Positions 1 to 12,222 of a stretch of 64,000 nt of DNA are shown one piece after another. Both the position numbers and the translations under genes were made by a program. Each line of letters opens with the position of its first letter. The first letter of the stretch is position 1. A model generated the notes under the pieces. That model was not told the origin of the DNA. It did no database searches and saw nothing but the letters and a program-made list of their open reading frames with translations. The DNA is from Apostichopus japonicus. Lineage: Eukaryota; Echinodermata; Holothuroidea; Aspidochirotida; Stichopodidae. The stretch lies in NCBI RefSeq assembly GCF_037975245.1, contig NC_092570.1, forward strand, positions 11,759,001-11,823,000, read 5' to 3'.

Positions 1-1189
1 TCGATTGATCGGTATCGCATATTCGATTGATCGGTACCGCACATTAGATCGATCGGTTCCGAACATTCTATTGATCGGTATTGCACATTCGATTGATCGG
101 TTCTGCACATTCGATTGATCGGTACCGCATATACGATTGATCAGTACCGAACGTTCGATACATAGGTATCGAACGTTTGATTGAAGGGTACCGAACATTC
201 GATTGATCGGTACCGAACCTTCGATTGATCGGTACCGCACATTCGATTGATCGGTACCGAACATTCGATTGATCGGTACCGCACAATCGATTGATCGGTA
301 CCGAACATTCTATTGATCGGTACCGCACATTCGATTGATCGGTATCGAACATTCGATTTATCGGTATCGCACATTTGTTTGATCGGTATCGAACATTCGA
401 TTGATCGGTATCGCACATTCGATTGATCGGTACCGCACATTCGATTGATCGGTATCGCACATTCCTTTGATCGATATCGAACATTCGATTGATCGGGAAC
501 GCATATTCGATTGACCGGTATCGCCCATTCGTTTGATCGGTACCGCACGTTCGATTGATCGGTATCGCACATTCGTTTGATCGGTATCGAACATTCGATT
601 GATCGGGAACGCACATTCGATTGATAGGTACCGAATCTTCGATTGATCGGTACCGCACATTCGATTGATCGGTACCGCACATTCGATTGATCGGTTCTGC
701 ACATTCGATTGATCGGTACCGCACATTCGATTGATCAGTACCGATCGTTCGATACATCGGTATCGAACGTTCGATTGAAGGTTACCGAACATTCGATTGA
801 TCGGTACCGCACATTCGATTGATCGGTACCGCACATTCGATTGATCGGTACCGCACATTCGATTGATCGGTACCGAACATTCGATTGATCGGTATCGCAC
901 AATCGATTGATCGGTACCGCACATTCGATTGATCGGGACCGTACATTCGATTGATCGGGGCCGCACATTCCATTGATCGGTACCGCACATTCAATTGATC
1001 GGGGCCGCACATTCGATTGATCGGTACCGCACATTCGATTGATCGGTTCTGCACATTCGATTAATCGGTACCGCACGTTCGATTGATCAGTACCGAACGT
1101 TCGATACACGGGTATCGAACGTTAGATAAAGGGTACCGAACATTCGATTGATCGGTACCGCACACTCGATTAATCGGTACCGCACATTC

Positions 1190-2725
1190 GATTGATCGGT
1201 ACCGATCATTCGATTGATTGGTATCGCACATTCTATTGATCGGTACCGAACATTCGATTGGTCGTTACTGCACATTCGATTGATCGGTAGCGCCTCTTCG
1301 ATTGATCGAATGTGAAAATTCGATTGATCTGTACAGCACATTCGATTGATCGGTACCGAACATTCCATTGATCGTTACCGCACATTCGATTGATCGGTAC
1401 CGCACATTCGATTGATCGGTTCTGCACATTCGATTGATCGGTACCGCACATTCGATTGATCAGTACCGAACGTTCGATACATAGGTATCGAACGTTCGAT
1501 TGAAGGGTACCGAACATTCGATTGATCGGTACCGAACATTCGATTGATCGGTACCGCACATTCGATTGATCGGGGCCGCAAATTCCATTGATCGGTACCG
1601 CACAATCGAATGATCGGTACCGAACATTCTATTGATCGGTACCGCACATTCGATTGATCGGGACCGCACATTCCATTGATCGGGCCGCATTCCATTGATC
1701 GGTACCGCACATTGACTTGATCGGTATTGCACATTCGATTGATCGGTACCGCACATTCGATTGATCGGTTCTGCACAATCGATTGATCGGTACCGCACAT
1801 TCGATTGATCAGTACCGATCGTTCGATACATCGGTATCGAACTTTCGATTGAATTGTACCGAACATTCGATTGATCGGTACCGCACATTCCATTGATCGG
1901 TACCGCACATTCGATTGATATGTACCGCACATTCGATTGATCGGTATCGCACATTCGATTGATCGGTACCGCACATTCGATTGATCGGTACCGAACATTC
2001 GATTGATCGGTACCGCAAATTCGATTGATCGGTATCGCACATTCGATTGACTGATATTTCACATTCGATTGATCGGTACCACACATTCGATTGATCGGTA
2101 CTGCACATTCGATTGATCGGTACCGAACGTTCGATTGATCGGTATCGAACATTCGATTGAAGGGTACCGCACAATCGTTTGATCGGTACCGCATATTCGA
2201 TTGATCGGTATCGCACATTCGTTTGATCGGTACCGCACATTCGATTGATCGGTACCGCACATTCGTTCGATCGATACCGAACATTCGATTGATCGGTACC
2301 GCACTTTCGTTCGATCGATACCGAACATTCGATTGATCGGTACCGAACATTCGATTGATCGGTACCGCACATTCTATTGATCGGTACCGAACATTCGATT
2401 GATCGGTACCGCACATTCAATTGATCGGTACCGCACATTCGATTGATCGGTACCGCACATTCGATTGATCGGTACCGCACATTCGATTGATCAGTACCGA
2501 TCGTTCGATACATCGGTATCGAACGTTCGATTGAAGGTTACCGAACATTCGATTGATCGGTACCGAACATTCGATTGGTCGTTACTGCACATTCGATTGA
2601 TCGGTAGCGCCTCTTCGATTGAGCGAATGTGAAAATTCGATTGATCGGTACAGCACATTCGATTGATCGGTACCGAACATTCGATTGATCGGTACCGCAC
2701 ATTCGATTGATCGGTACCGCACATT
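1190..2725 (+). repeat. Satellite block, copy 1 of a 2,439-bp-spaced duplication
   Basis: This 1.5-kb run of variant monomers recurs 2,439 bp downstream in the same order, including the unusual shortened monomers near 1680-1700 (ATCGGGCCGCATTCC) and the dimer GCCTCTTCG ... GAATGTGAAAATT. The spacing is 111 x 22 minus 3, which fits a few small deletions inside the interval. The two copies differ at only a few scattered bases, so the duplication is recent. Confidence 0.85.
1467..1498. repeat. Hairpin monomer of the satellite (perfect inverted repeat)
   Basis: CGAACGTTCGATAC (1467-1480) and its exact reverse complement GTATCGAACGTTCG (1485-1498) are separated by the 4-bp loop ATAG. The period of 22 bp is kept, so this is a monomer variant, not an insertion. 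Confidence 0.9.
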
Positions 2726-3465
2726 CGATTGATCGGTTGTGCACATTCGATTGATCGGTACCGCACATTAGATTGATCATTACCGAACGTTCGATACACG
2801 GGTATCGAACATTCGATTGAAGGGTACCGAACATTCGATTGATCGGTACCGCACATTCGATTGATCGGTACCGCACATTCGATTGATCGGTATCGAACAT
2901 TCGATTGATCGGGAACGCACATTCGATTGATAGGTACCGAATCTTCGAATGATCGGTATCGAACATTCGATTGAAGGGTACCGCACATTCGATTGATTGG
3001 TATCGCACATTCTATTGATCGGTACCGAACATTCGTTTGGTCGTTACTGCACATTCGATTGATCGGTAGCGCCTCTTCGATTGATCGAATGTGAAAATTC
3101 GATTGATCGGTACAGCACATTCGATTGATCGGTACCGCACATTCGATTGATCGGTACTGCACATTCGATCGATCGGTTCCGAACATTCTATTGATCGGTA
3201 TTGCACATTCGATTGATCGGTTCTACACATTCGATTGATCGGTACCGCACATACGATTGATCAGTACCGAACGTTCGATACATAGGTATCGAACGTTTGA
3301 TTGAAGGGTACCGAACATTCGATTGATCGGTACCGAACCTTCGATTGATCGGTACCGAACATTCGATTGATCGGTACCGCACATTCGATTGATCGGTATC
3401 GCACATTCGATTGATCGGTTCTGCACATTCGATTAATCGGTACCGCACGTTCGATTGATCAGTAC

Positions 3466-3497
3466 CGAACGTTCGATACACGGGTATCGAACGTTCG
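3466..3497. repeat. Hairpin monomer of the satellite (perfect inverted repeat)
   Basis: Arms 3466-3479 and 3484-3497 are exact 14-bp reverse complements around the loop ACGG. Confidence 0.9.
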
Positions 3498-3628
3498 ATT
3501 GAAGGGTACCGAACATTCGATTGATCGGTACCGCACACTCGATTAATCGGTACCGCACATTCGATTGATCGGTACCGAACATTCGATTGATCGTTACAGC
3601 ACATTCGATTGATCGGTACCGCACATTC

Positions 3629-5164
3629 GATTGATCGGTACCGATCATTCGATTGATTGGTATCGCACATTCTATTGATCGGTACCGAACATTCGATTGG
3701 TCGTTACTGCACATTCGATTGATCGGTAGCGCCTCTTCGATTGATCGAATGTGAAAATTCGATTGATCGGTACAGCACATTCGATTGATCGGTACCGAAC
3801 ATTCGATTGATCGTTACCGCACATTCGATTGATCGGTACCGCACATTCGATTGATCGGTTCTGCACATTCGATTGATCGGTACCGCACATTCGATTGATC
3901 AGTACCGAACTTTCGATACATAGGTATCGAACGTTCGATTGAAGGGTACCGAACATTCGATTGATCGGTACCGAACATTCGATTGATCGGTACCGCACAT
4001 TCGATTGATCGGGGCCGCAAATTCCATTGATCGGTACCGCACAATCGAATGATCGGTACCGAACATTCTATTGATCGGTACCGCACATTCGATTGATCGG
4101 GACCGCACATTCCATTGATCGGGCCGCATTCCATTGATCGGTACCGCACATTGACTTGATCGGTATTGCACATTCGATTGATCGGTACCGCACATTCGAT
4201 TGATCGGTTCTGCACAATCGATTGATCGGTACCGCACATTCGATTGATCAGTACCGATCGTTCGATACATCGGTATCGAACTTTCGATTGAATTGTACCG
4301 AACATTCGATTGATCGGTACCGCACATTCCATTGATCGGTACCGCACATTCGATTGATATGTACCGCACATTCGATTGATCGGTATCGCACATTCGACTG
4401 ATCGGTACCGCACATTCGATTGATCGGTACCGAACATTCGATTGATCGGTACCGCAAATTCGATTGATCGGTATCGCACATTCGATTGACTGGTATTTCA
4501 CATTCGATTGATCGGTACCACACATTCGATTGATCGGTACTGCACATTCGATTGATCGGTACCGAACGTTCGATTGATCGGTATCGAACATTCGATTGAA
4601 GGGTACCGCACAATCGTTTGATCGGTACCGCATATTCGATTGATCGGTATCGCACATTCGTTTGATCGGTACCGCACATTCGATTGATCGGTACCGCACA
4701 TTCGTTCGATCGATACCGAACATTCGATTGATCGGTACCGCACTTTCGTTCGATCGATACCGAACATTCGATTGATCGGTACCGAACATTCGATTGATCG
4801 GTACCGCACATTCTATTGATCGGTACCGAACATTCGATTGATCGGTACCGCACATTCAATTAATCGGTACCGCACATTCGATTGATCGGTACCGCACATT
4901 CGATTGATCGGTACCGCACATTCGATTGATCAGTACCGATCGTTCGATACATCGGTATCGAACGTTCGATTGAAGGTTACCGAACATTCGATTGATCGGT
5001 ACCGAACATTCGATTGGTCGTTACTGCACATTCGATTGATCGGTAGCGCCTCTTCGATTGAGCGAATGTGAAAATTCGATTGATCGGTACAGCACATTCG
5101 ATTGATCGGTACCGAACATTCGATTGATCGGTACCGCACATTCGATTGATCGGTACCGCACTTT
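3629..5164 (+). repeat. Satellite block, copy 2 of a 2,439-bp-spaced duplication
   Basis: Partner of the block at 1190-2725. The same variant order is seen, e.g. GAATTGTACCGAAC near 4290 matching 1851, and ATCGGGCCGCATTCC near 4118 matching 1679. After about 5164 the copies diverge (TCGGTATCGAAC here against TCGGTTGTGCAC in copy 1), which marks the end of the duplicated block. Confidence 0.85.
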
Positions 5165-5279
5165 CGATTGATCGGTATCGAACATTCGATTGATAGGGAA
5201 CGCACATTCGATTGATAGGTACCGAATCTTCGAATGATCGGTATCGAACATTCGATTGAAGGGTACCGCACATTCGATT

Positions 5280-6467
5280 GATCGGTACCGAATGTTCGAT
5301 TGATCGCTACAGCACATTCGATTGATCGGGGACGCACATTCGATTGATCGCTACAGCACATTCGATTGATCGGGGCCGCACATTCCATTGATCGGTACCG
5401 CACATTCAATTGATCGGTATTGCACATTCGATTGATCGGTTCTGCACATTCGATTGATTGGTATCGCACATTACATTTATCGGTACCGCACATTCGATTA
5501 ATCGGAATTTCACATTCGATTGATCGGTACCGCACATTCGATTGATCGGTATCGCACATTCGATTGATCGGTATCGCACATTCCATTTATCGGTACCGCA
5601 CATTCGATTAATCGGAATTTCACATTCGATTGATCGGTATCGCACATTCTATTGATCGGTACCGAACATTCGATTGGTCGTTACTGCACATTCGATTGAT
5701 CGGTAGCGCCTCTTCGATTGATCGAATGTGAAAATTCGATTGATCGGTACAGCACATTCGATTGATCGGTACCGCACATTCGATTGATCTGTACCGCACA
5801 TTCGATTGATCGGTACCGCACATTCGATTGATCGGTACCGCACATTCGATTGATCGGTACCGCACATTCGATTGATCGGTACCGAATATTCGATTGATCG
5901 CTACAGCACATTCGATTGATCGGGGACGCACATTCGATTGATCGCTACAGCACATTCGATTGATCGGGGCCGCACATTCCATTGATCGGTACCGCACATT
6001 CAATTGATCGGTATTGCACATTCGATTGATCGGTTCTGCACATTCGATTGATTGGTATCGCACATTACATTTATCGGTACCGCACATTCGATTAATCGGA
6101 ATTTCACATTCGATTGATCGGTACCGCACATTCGATTGATCGGTATCGCACATTCGATTGATCGGTATCGCACATTCCATTTATCGGTACCGCACATTCG
6201 ATTAATCGGAATTTCACATTCGATTGATCGGTATCGCACATTCTATTGATCGGTACCGAACATTCGATTGGTCGTTACTGCACATTCGATTGATCGGTAG
6301 CGCCTCTTCGATTGATCGAATGTGAAAATTCGATTGATCGGTACAGCACATTCGATTGATCGGTACCGCACATTCGATTGATCTGTACCGCACATTCGAT
6401 TGATCGGTACCGCACATTCGATTGATCGGTACCGCACATTCGATTGATCGGTTCTGCACATTCGATT
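5280..6467 (+). repeat. 594-bp (27-monomer) tandem duplication in the satellite
   Basis: Two adjacent 594-bp blocks (about 5280-5873 and 5874-6467) share the ordered variants GATCGCTACAGC, GATCGGGGACGC, ACATTACATTTATCGG and AATCGGAATTTCAC. The spacing is exactly 27 monomers. A third partial start of the same block (CCGAATATTCGATTGATCGC) lies at about 7186. This is typical of unequal crossing-over or replication slippage in register. Confidence 0.85.
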
Positions 6468-6498
6468 GATCGGTACCGCACATTCGATTGATCAGTAC

Positions 6499-6530
6499 CG
6501 AACGTTCGATACATAGGTATCGAACGTTCG
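6499..6530. repeat. Hairpin monomer of the satellite (perfect inverted repeat)
   Basis: Arms 6499-6512 and 6517-6530 are exact 14-bp reverse complements around the loop ATAG. Confidence 0.9.
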
Positions 6531-7752
6531 ATTGAAGGGTACCGAACATTCGATTGATCGGTACCGCACATTCGATTGATCGGTATCGCACATTCCTTTG
6601 ATCGGTATCGAACATTCGATTGATCGGGAACGCACATTCGATTGACCAGTATCGCACATTCGTTTGATCGGTACCGCACATTCGATTGATCGGTATCGCA
6701 AATTCGTTTGATCGGTATCGAACATTCGATTCATTGGGAACGCACATTCGATTGATAGGTACCGAATCTTCGAATGATCGGTACCGAACATTCGATTGAT
6801 CGGTATCGGACATTCGATTGATCGGTATCGCACATTCTATTGATCGGTACCGAACATTCGATTGATCGGTACCGCACATTCGATTGATCGGTACCGAACA
6901 TTCGATTGATCGGTACCGCACATTCGATTGATCGGTATCGCAAATTCGTTTGAATGGTATCGAACATTCGATTGATCGGGAACGCACATTCGATTGATCG
7001 GTATCGCACATTCGTTTGATCTGTACCGCATATTCGATTGATCGGTATCGCACATTCGTTTGATCGGTATCGAACATTCGATTGATCGGGAACGCACATT
7101 CGATTGATAGGTACCGAATCTTCGAATGATCGGTACCGAACATTCGATTGATCGGTACCGCACATTCGATTGATCGGTACCGAATATTCGATTGATCGCT
7201 ACAGCACATTCGATTGATCGGGGACGCACATTCGATTGATCGCTACAGCACATTCGATTGATCGGGGCCGCACATTCCATTGATCGGTACCGCACATTCA
7301 ATTGATCGGCATTGCACATTCGATTGATCGGTTCTGCACATTCGATTGATCGGTACCGCACATACGATTGATCAGTACCGAACGTTCGATACATAGGTAT
7401 CGAACGTTTGATTGAAGGGTACCGAAAATTCGATTGATCGGTACCGAACCTTCGATTGATCTGTACCGCACATTCGATTGATCGGTACCGCACATTCCAT
7501 TGATCGGTACCGAACATTCGATTGATCGGTACCGCACAATCGATTGATCGGTACCGAACATTCTATTGATCGGTACCGCGCATTCGATTGATCGGGACCG
7601 CACATTCGATTGATCGGTATCGCACATTCCATTGATCGGTACCGCACATTCAATTGATCGGTATTGCACATTCGATTGATCGGTACCGCACATTCGATTG
7701 ATCGGTTCTGCACATTCGTTTGATCGGTACCGCACGTTCGATTGATCAGTAC

Positions 7753-7784
7753 CGAACGTTCGATACACGGGTATCGAACGTTCG
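7753..7784. repeat. Hairpin monomer of the satellite (perfect inverted repeat)
   Basis: Arms 7753-7766 and 7771-7784 are exact 14-bp reverse complements around the loop ACGG. Confidence 0.9.
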
Positions 7785-8632
7785 ATTGAAGGGTACCGAA
7801 CATTCGATTGATCGGTACCGCACATTCGATTGATCGGTACCGCACATTCGATTGATCGGTATCGCACATTCCTTTGATCGGTATCGAACATTCGATTTAT
7901 CGGTATCGCACATTTGTTTGATCGGTATCGCGCATTCGATTGATCGGTATCGCCCATTCCATTGATCGGTACCGCACATTCGATTGATCGGTATTTCACA
8001 TTCGATTCATCGGTACCGCACATTCGTTCGATCGGTACTGCACATTCGATTGATCGGTACTGCACATTCGATTGATCGGTACCGAACATTCGATTGATCG
8101 GTACCGATCATTCGATTGATCGGTACCGAACATTCGATTGATCGGTATCGCATATTCGATTGATCGGTACCGCACATTCGATCGATCGGTTCCGAACATT
8201 CTATTGATTGGTATTGCACATTCGATTGATCGGTTCTGCACATTCGATTGATCGGTACCGCACATACGATTGATCAGTACCGAACGTTCGATACATAGGT
8301 ATCGAACGTTTGATTGAAGGGTATCGAACATTCGATTGATCGGTACCGAACCTTCGATTGATCGGTACCGAACATTCGATTGATCGGTACCGCACATTCG
8401 ATTGATCGGTACCGAACATTCGATTGATCGGTACCGCACAATCGATTGATCGGTACCGCACATTCGATTGATCGGGACCGCACATTCGATTGATCGGGGC
8501 CGCACATTCCATTGATCGGTACCGCACATTCAATTGATCGGTATTGCACATTCGATTGATCGGTACCGCACATTCAATTGATCGGTATTGTACATTCGAT
8601 TGATCGGTACCGCACATTCGATTGATCAGTAC

Positions 8633-8664
8633 CGAACGTTCGATACACGGGTATCGAACGTTCG
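8633..8664. repeat. Hairpin monomer adjoining the island's left edge
   Basis: Arms 8633-8646 and 8651-8664 are exact 14-bp reverse complements around ACGG. The structure ends 11 bp before the point where the satellite stops, so the island lies immediately beside a sequence able to form a cruciform. Confidence 0.9.
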
Positions 8665-8675
8665 ATTGATCAGTA

Positions 8676-9142
8676 ATTCCTGTTAATACCTGTTACAATT
8701 TCAATTGGTTTTAACCGGAACCAACAGGGACTAACAGGTACCTGTTAACGACAACTGGTTTTAACAGGTATTGTGACCAAAACCAGTTTATACCAGTTAA
8801 TTGCCTGTTGCAACAGGTAAATTACCTGTAAGCTGTAACAGGTACCAATTGGTTTTAACAGGTACCTGTTAAACCAGTTGCTTTCAACAGGTAAAATACC
8901 TGTTGAAAACAACTGGTTTAACAGGCACCTGTTGAAAACAACTGGTTTAACAGGTAACTGTTGAAAACAACTGGTTAAACAGGTACCTGTTGAAAACAAC
9001 TGGTTTAACAGGTACCTAGCTGTTGAAAACAACTGGTTTAACAGGTACCTGTTGAAAACAACTGGTTTAACAGGTACCTGTTGAAAACAACTGGTTTAAC
9101 AGGTACCTGTTACACCAGTTGCATTCAACAGGTACCAGTTGG
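8676..9142. repeat. Left end repeats of the island, 29-bp unit
   Basis: After an irregular outer part (8676-8890), a regular 29-bp unit, AACTGGTTTAACAGG followed by TACCTGTTGAAAAC, starts at 8911, 8940, 8969, 8998, 9031, 9060 and 9089; the 33-bp step comes from an extra 4 bp (TAGC region near 9018). Each unit contains the 14-bp palindrome AACAGGTACCTGTT or a close variant. CAGGTA/TACCTG is an E-box-like word. The repeat decays into unique DNA after about 9142. Confidence 0.9.
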
Positions 9143-9287
9143 TTCAAATTTCTGTCTCCACTTTAAGGCACATAATGGTGGATCACCGTTGTCAGGGAAG
9201 GTTTATGAGGGGAGGGGGGCTTGAAAATTTGTGTTTCTCATAAAGGGCTTATATGCAAAATAATGCAATTATGTGGAGGTACTCTTT

Positions 9288-9313
9288 CCCCTGCCCCTCC
9301 CCCTTCCCCGCCC
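9288..9313 (-). other. Putative G-quadruplex motif
   Basis: On the + strand five C-runs occur within 26 bp: CCCC 9288-9291, CCCC 9294-9297, CCCCC 9299-9303, CCCC 9306-9309 and CCC 9311-9313, with spacers of 1-2 bases. The minus strand therefore fits the G3+N1-7 quadruplex rule, and the + strand an i-motif. It lies about 150 bp inside the left end repeats of the island. Confidence 0.7.
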
Positions 9314-10044
9314 TCGCTGGCTGCAAAGATGTGGTATAACATATGTCTGATCACTGAATTGTTTATCCTATTTGGTACATTAAGGTAAAATGAAAAATTC
9401 ACATATTAAATTTATGAGAGAGTTCTTCCAGATAGTATATAAATACGTAGCATACACATACATCAAAAGATTGAGACGAGCTCGCATCTATATTTAGATC
9501 AGTGATTCATAGTCTAAGAAAGTAAGACACATATTGCCAAGTCAAGATCAAGATAAAAATAATTAATGTTTAAATTGTATTATGATTTAATTCTTTCTTA
9601 TTTACTGTTGTTTTAATTTTTTGATTTTAATTAATGATATTTGTAATTTTTAGTGACATGAAACTCTCAAATTGGGGCCAAAGACAATATTTTAAATTTT
9701 TTCGATAATCACATTTTGTACGAGGTTGAACTTTGACTTCAACACCATATTCAATTTCGAAACCGAGGAGCAACGGCAACTTGCATTGCACAGCGTAAGC
9801 ATTGCTTGGCATGGTTTAATACGATCACTCTAAGCAACTTTCAACTGTTAATCACCCAAGAAGATCTATAGAAGAATGGAAGTATTAACCGCCACCATCG
9901 GCCTACCTGTTGTTCCTTAAACTTGGAGGTAAAACTAACGTTAATTGTTAGGCCACTGGCACTTGTGACCGTTGTTAGGCTAGCGTTTCGCAATACACAA
10001 GTGCAATGACAGTGAGTAGCCTAGGTTTTCTATTGAGTACTGCA

Positions 10045-10080
10045 GTGCATTCTAAACACTAAACTGTGCATTCTAAACAC
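10045..10080 (+). repeat. Short direct repeat
   Basis: GTGCATTCTAAACAC occurs at 10045-10059 and again at 10066-10080, 21 bp apart. The function is unknown; it may be a simple local duplication. Confidence 0.8.
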
Positions 10081-10976
10081 CAATTAACAATGTGTTATGT
10101 GTGTATTGGGCTAGATTGAACAGTCGCACATAATCTTCTAATTTATTTCCAAACAAATGCTGGGACTGAGTTTCAATACTGCAGTTTACTTGAAGCTTAG
10201 GTCTACACTCATTTGGTAAAGTTTTCTTGAATTTCCCATGTGAATCTAAATGGGTAGGCTATGTGATATTGAATAAAACAAGGCTAGACCTTCAAACTTA
10301 CTGTTACAGTAGGCTGAACAAATTATGTTGGCTAGTCACCGGTATTATATACTTAAGTACTACTACTAGTAAGACTAAAAAAACGACTGAAAGACAAACT
10401 GACTTAGTGTGACAAAGAACTGTTTCTTCTCTAGCCTAGGTCTAAATAAGACTTGTTAAGTGAGCAAGCAAAATAACAACTTAAAACAATTAGGCCTATA
10501 AATAAGTTGGCTCAGTGCATTTGTGTTTCTAAAATCTTGTATTTTTAGATCTTAAAAACAAACAAAGATTTAGCCCATGTTTTATTATCTCTGTAGTCTG
10601 GGCATTTGATTCTGGTTGCAATGATGACACTCTGGTTCAAATGTTCAGCTTTATACAGTCTGCTTCAGACTTTGGGAATCCTTTTTTCAGACTATTGTGG
10701 AAGCAAATCTCACATCACTTTGTGGTGACAACTTTATTTCATTTTTTCAAATGATTCATGACTACTGCTGCTTTGCTATTTCCTTTTTCCAGGAAGAATT
10801 GAAAAACCAAATATCCAGGTGAGGTTTCCTGTGATGTACGACACCAGTGTGGAGGCAACAACAGAAGAGGAGAACGTATATGGCTTAAAGACATAATGGT
10901 GTAAGATGATATTAAGAGTTTATCCAAGAGTCCAAAAAGCAAAGGAACAAGTGCCATAGAGAAAAAAGATGGAAGG

Positions 10977-11360
10977 GTGAGTTTAACTATTGTACCCAAA
11001 TGTGTAATGATATTATTTAGATACTTTTCATAATCTGTTTATATATAATATATAAAAAACAGTCTGGTACATCATTTACGTACAAGCGTCATAAGTTTGG
11101 CCAATTTTTTACTGATTTGGGATAATTATAAACATGGTTATTAAGCTTTGAAAAATAACTTGGTGTTATAGTGCAAAGCTAGTAATTATTTGGTAAAGCT
11201 GCTATTCCTGGCTTATAACTTGAGGGACCTTGATTTAAATGTTTACCTCCCAATATGTTGATATAAAATTTTAATGTTAATGTATGTTTATGATAATGTG
11301 AGTTATCATGTGCTATATCTGTATATATGCTTACAGGTATATCATATTTTCTGTTCACAG
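10977..11360 (+). other. Probable intron of the BEN-like locus
   Basis: Begins GTGAGT at 10977 and ends TTTTCTGTTCACAG at 11360. Both junctions are phase 0 and join two protein-like frames without interruption (EKKDGR to VNIGADF). This is the best argument that the blocks belonged to one spliced gene. Confidence 0.55.
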
Positions 11361-11574
11361 GTCAATATTGGTGCAGATTTTGGGCTTCCTGAAGACAAGT
11401 GGGAGGCCATTTGTAGTTAAGAGAAACACTCTATGTTCGTGGAGACTTTACTGGTGTTGATTTGGGGTACCAACACTTTGAAAACGAAAGTCGTTGGGAA
11501 TGCTTGCACACGATTCAACAGTGACAGAGATGGAAAACCGCTGTTGTCTCCCGTGAAGCTTAATGCTATGGAAG

Positions 11575-12070
11575 GTTAGTCATTATGAAAAGCTTTCAAA
11601 CAAGTTACCATTTATATTACAAGCTCATGACTTAGTACACAAGTGTACAATATAATTTACTGAATAAGCTGTTTTTCAGGAGTAAGTAATTTTTTAACAC
11701 TGACAGAACTATTTATCAGTAGGATTATGCATTAGAGTATCATGAGTTAACAACTGATATCATTTTGGTTGGTTCTTAATTGCCTTTGAGTTCTGACAGG
11801 AAGCCTACAATCAAACTACATTGAGCAAACCCAAATTCTAAACCAAAAGAATGTTCTTGGTTAGACTGTGATTGCTAGTCCATTCAGGTTGGATACCAAC
11901 AGAGATAAATATCGTGAGACATTCTAAACCATAGGAAAGTTTGACCTTAACTTTCCATGAAAGCACTCATCTAGCAATGCAAGAGAGTTTGTTAAGTTTT
12001 AGGACCACAACTGTTACTGTTAATCATGATAAGTCAATTCTTAAGTGTTCATACGCTTTGTTTCTTGCAG
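11575..12070 (+). other. Probable intron of the BEN-like locus
   Basis: Begins GTTAGT at 11575 and ends TTTGTTTCTTGCAG at 12070, a good 5' site and a strong pyrimidine-tract 3' site. The sequence is AT-rich with no other coding signal. Splicing it leaves a one-nucleotide frame discrepancy between the BEN-like exon and the most protein-like frame of the next exon. Confidence 0.5.
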
Positions 12071-12222
12071 CACAATTCGTGGAACGTTTGAAAGAAAGCT
12101 GCAGTTTACTGAGGAAGCTGCAAGGTTCAGCAAATACATATCCGAGAAGCTGACGTCAATCGTAAAACAAAGAAGGCCTTAAAACATTAGTATCATATTA
12201 TTTTTTTCAATGGTTATAGCTT

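Larger units (their letters stand above)
1..8675 (+). repeat. 22-bp satellite array, left part
   Basis: Uninterrupted tandem array of a 22-bp monomer, about 394 copies, running off the left edge. The monomer starts CATTCGATTGATCGG and ends TACCGCA or TACCGAA; nearly every copy keeps GATC and the palindrome GGTACC. Variants typical of this part are GTTCTGC, GAAGGG, CATTCTATTG, GATCAGTACC and the hairpin monomer GTTCGATAC-ACGG-GTATCGAAC. Minus-strand frames stay open for long stretches because the consensus contains no stop in that direction, but all three frames behave alike, so I do not call genes. It could be centromeric, subtelomeric or another heterochromatic satellite; the sequence alone does not say which. 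Confidence 0.98.
9143..10792. other. Single-copy AT-rich DNA without a recognised gene
   Basis: I found no convincing coding exon here. Short open frames exist (for example 9627-9812 on the minus strand and 10227-10412 on the plus strand), but they match no family I know and lack clear splice or composition support. TAGGC/GCCTA words recur between about 9900 and 10500. If the BEN-like locus downstream was once a gene, its promoter and first exons should lie in this stretch; I cannot locate them. Confidence 0.6.
10793..12182 (+). pseudogene. Degenerate spliced BEN-domain-like gene
   Basis: Three exon-like blocks lie in order. Block 1 (10793-10976) follows a pyrimidine-rich CCAG acceptor and ends AGG|GTGAGT; its last part reads SLSKSPKSKGTSAIEKKDGR in the frame that joins block 2. 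Block 2 (11361-11574) follows TTCTGTTCACAG and ends GAAG|GTTAGT. It reads VNIGADFGLPEDKWEAICS, an in-frame TAA at 11418-11420, then a segment with LLVLIWGTNTL (11448-11480), a G-x-A-C-x-RF stretch and KPLLSPVKL. This order (hydrophobic helix, W/F-G-x-x-x-L, basic linker, K/R-P-x-L-x-P-x-K-L) is what I know of the BEN fold, a DNA- and chromatin-binding domain of transcriptional regulators in metazoans. Block 3 (from 12071, after TTTCTTGCAG) reads KYISEKLTSIVKQRRP before TAA at 12180-12182, but in a frame one nucleotide off from block 2. The internal TAA, the frame break into block 3 and a further break inside block 1 (TAA 10894-10896) suggest a pseudogene. An unusual splice structure is the alternative. 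The upstream part of the protein was not found. Confidence 0.55.

Noticed and set aside
1-8675. Numerous long minus-strand open reading frames encoding a 22-residue repeat protein
   Set aside because: All three minus frames are equally open and read the same cycle. That follows from a stop-free 22-bp repeat; there is no promoter, splice signal or frame preference, and indels are tolerated.
9627-9812. 61-codon minus-strand open frame in the island
   Set aside because: Not similar to any family I recognise; its length is within chance for AT-mixed DNA and no splice or promoter support is seen.
10227-10412. 61-codon plus-strand open frame
   Set aside because: Low-complexity, AT-driven composition and no recognisable motif; it does not join the BEN-like blocks in frame.
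10739-10999. 86-codon minus-strand open frame
   Set aside because: It is antisense to the first exon-like block, whose plus-strand splice signals and charged, protein-like reading are more convincing.
11941-12153. 70-codon plus-strand open frame crossing the acceptor at 12070
   Set aside because: It runs through the pyrimidine tract and AG of a strong 3' splice site. The alternative frame after 12071 (KYISEKLTSIVKQRRP) looks more like a BEN protein tail.
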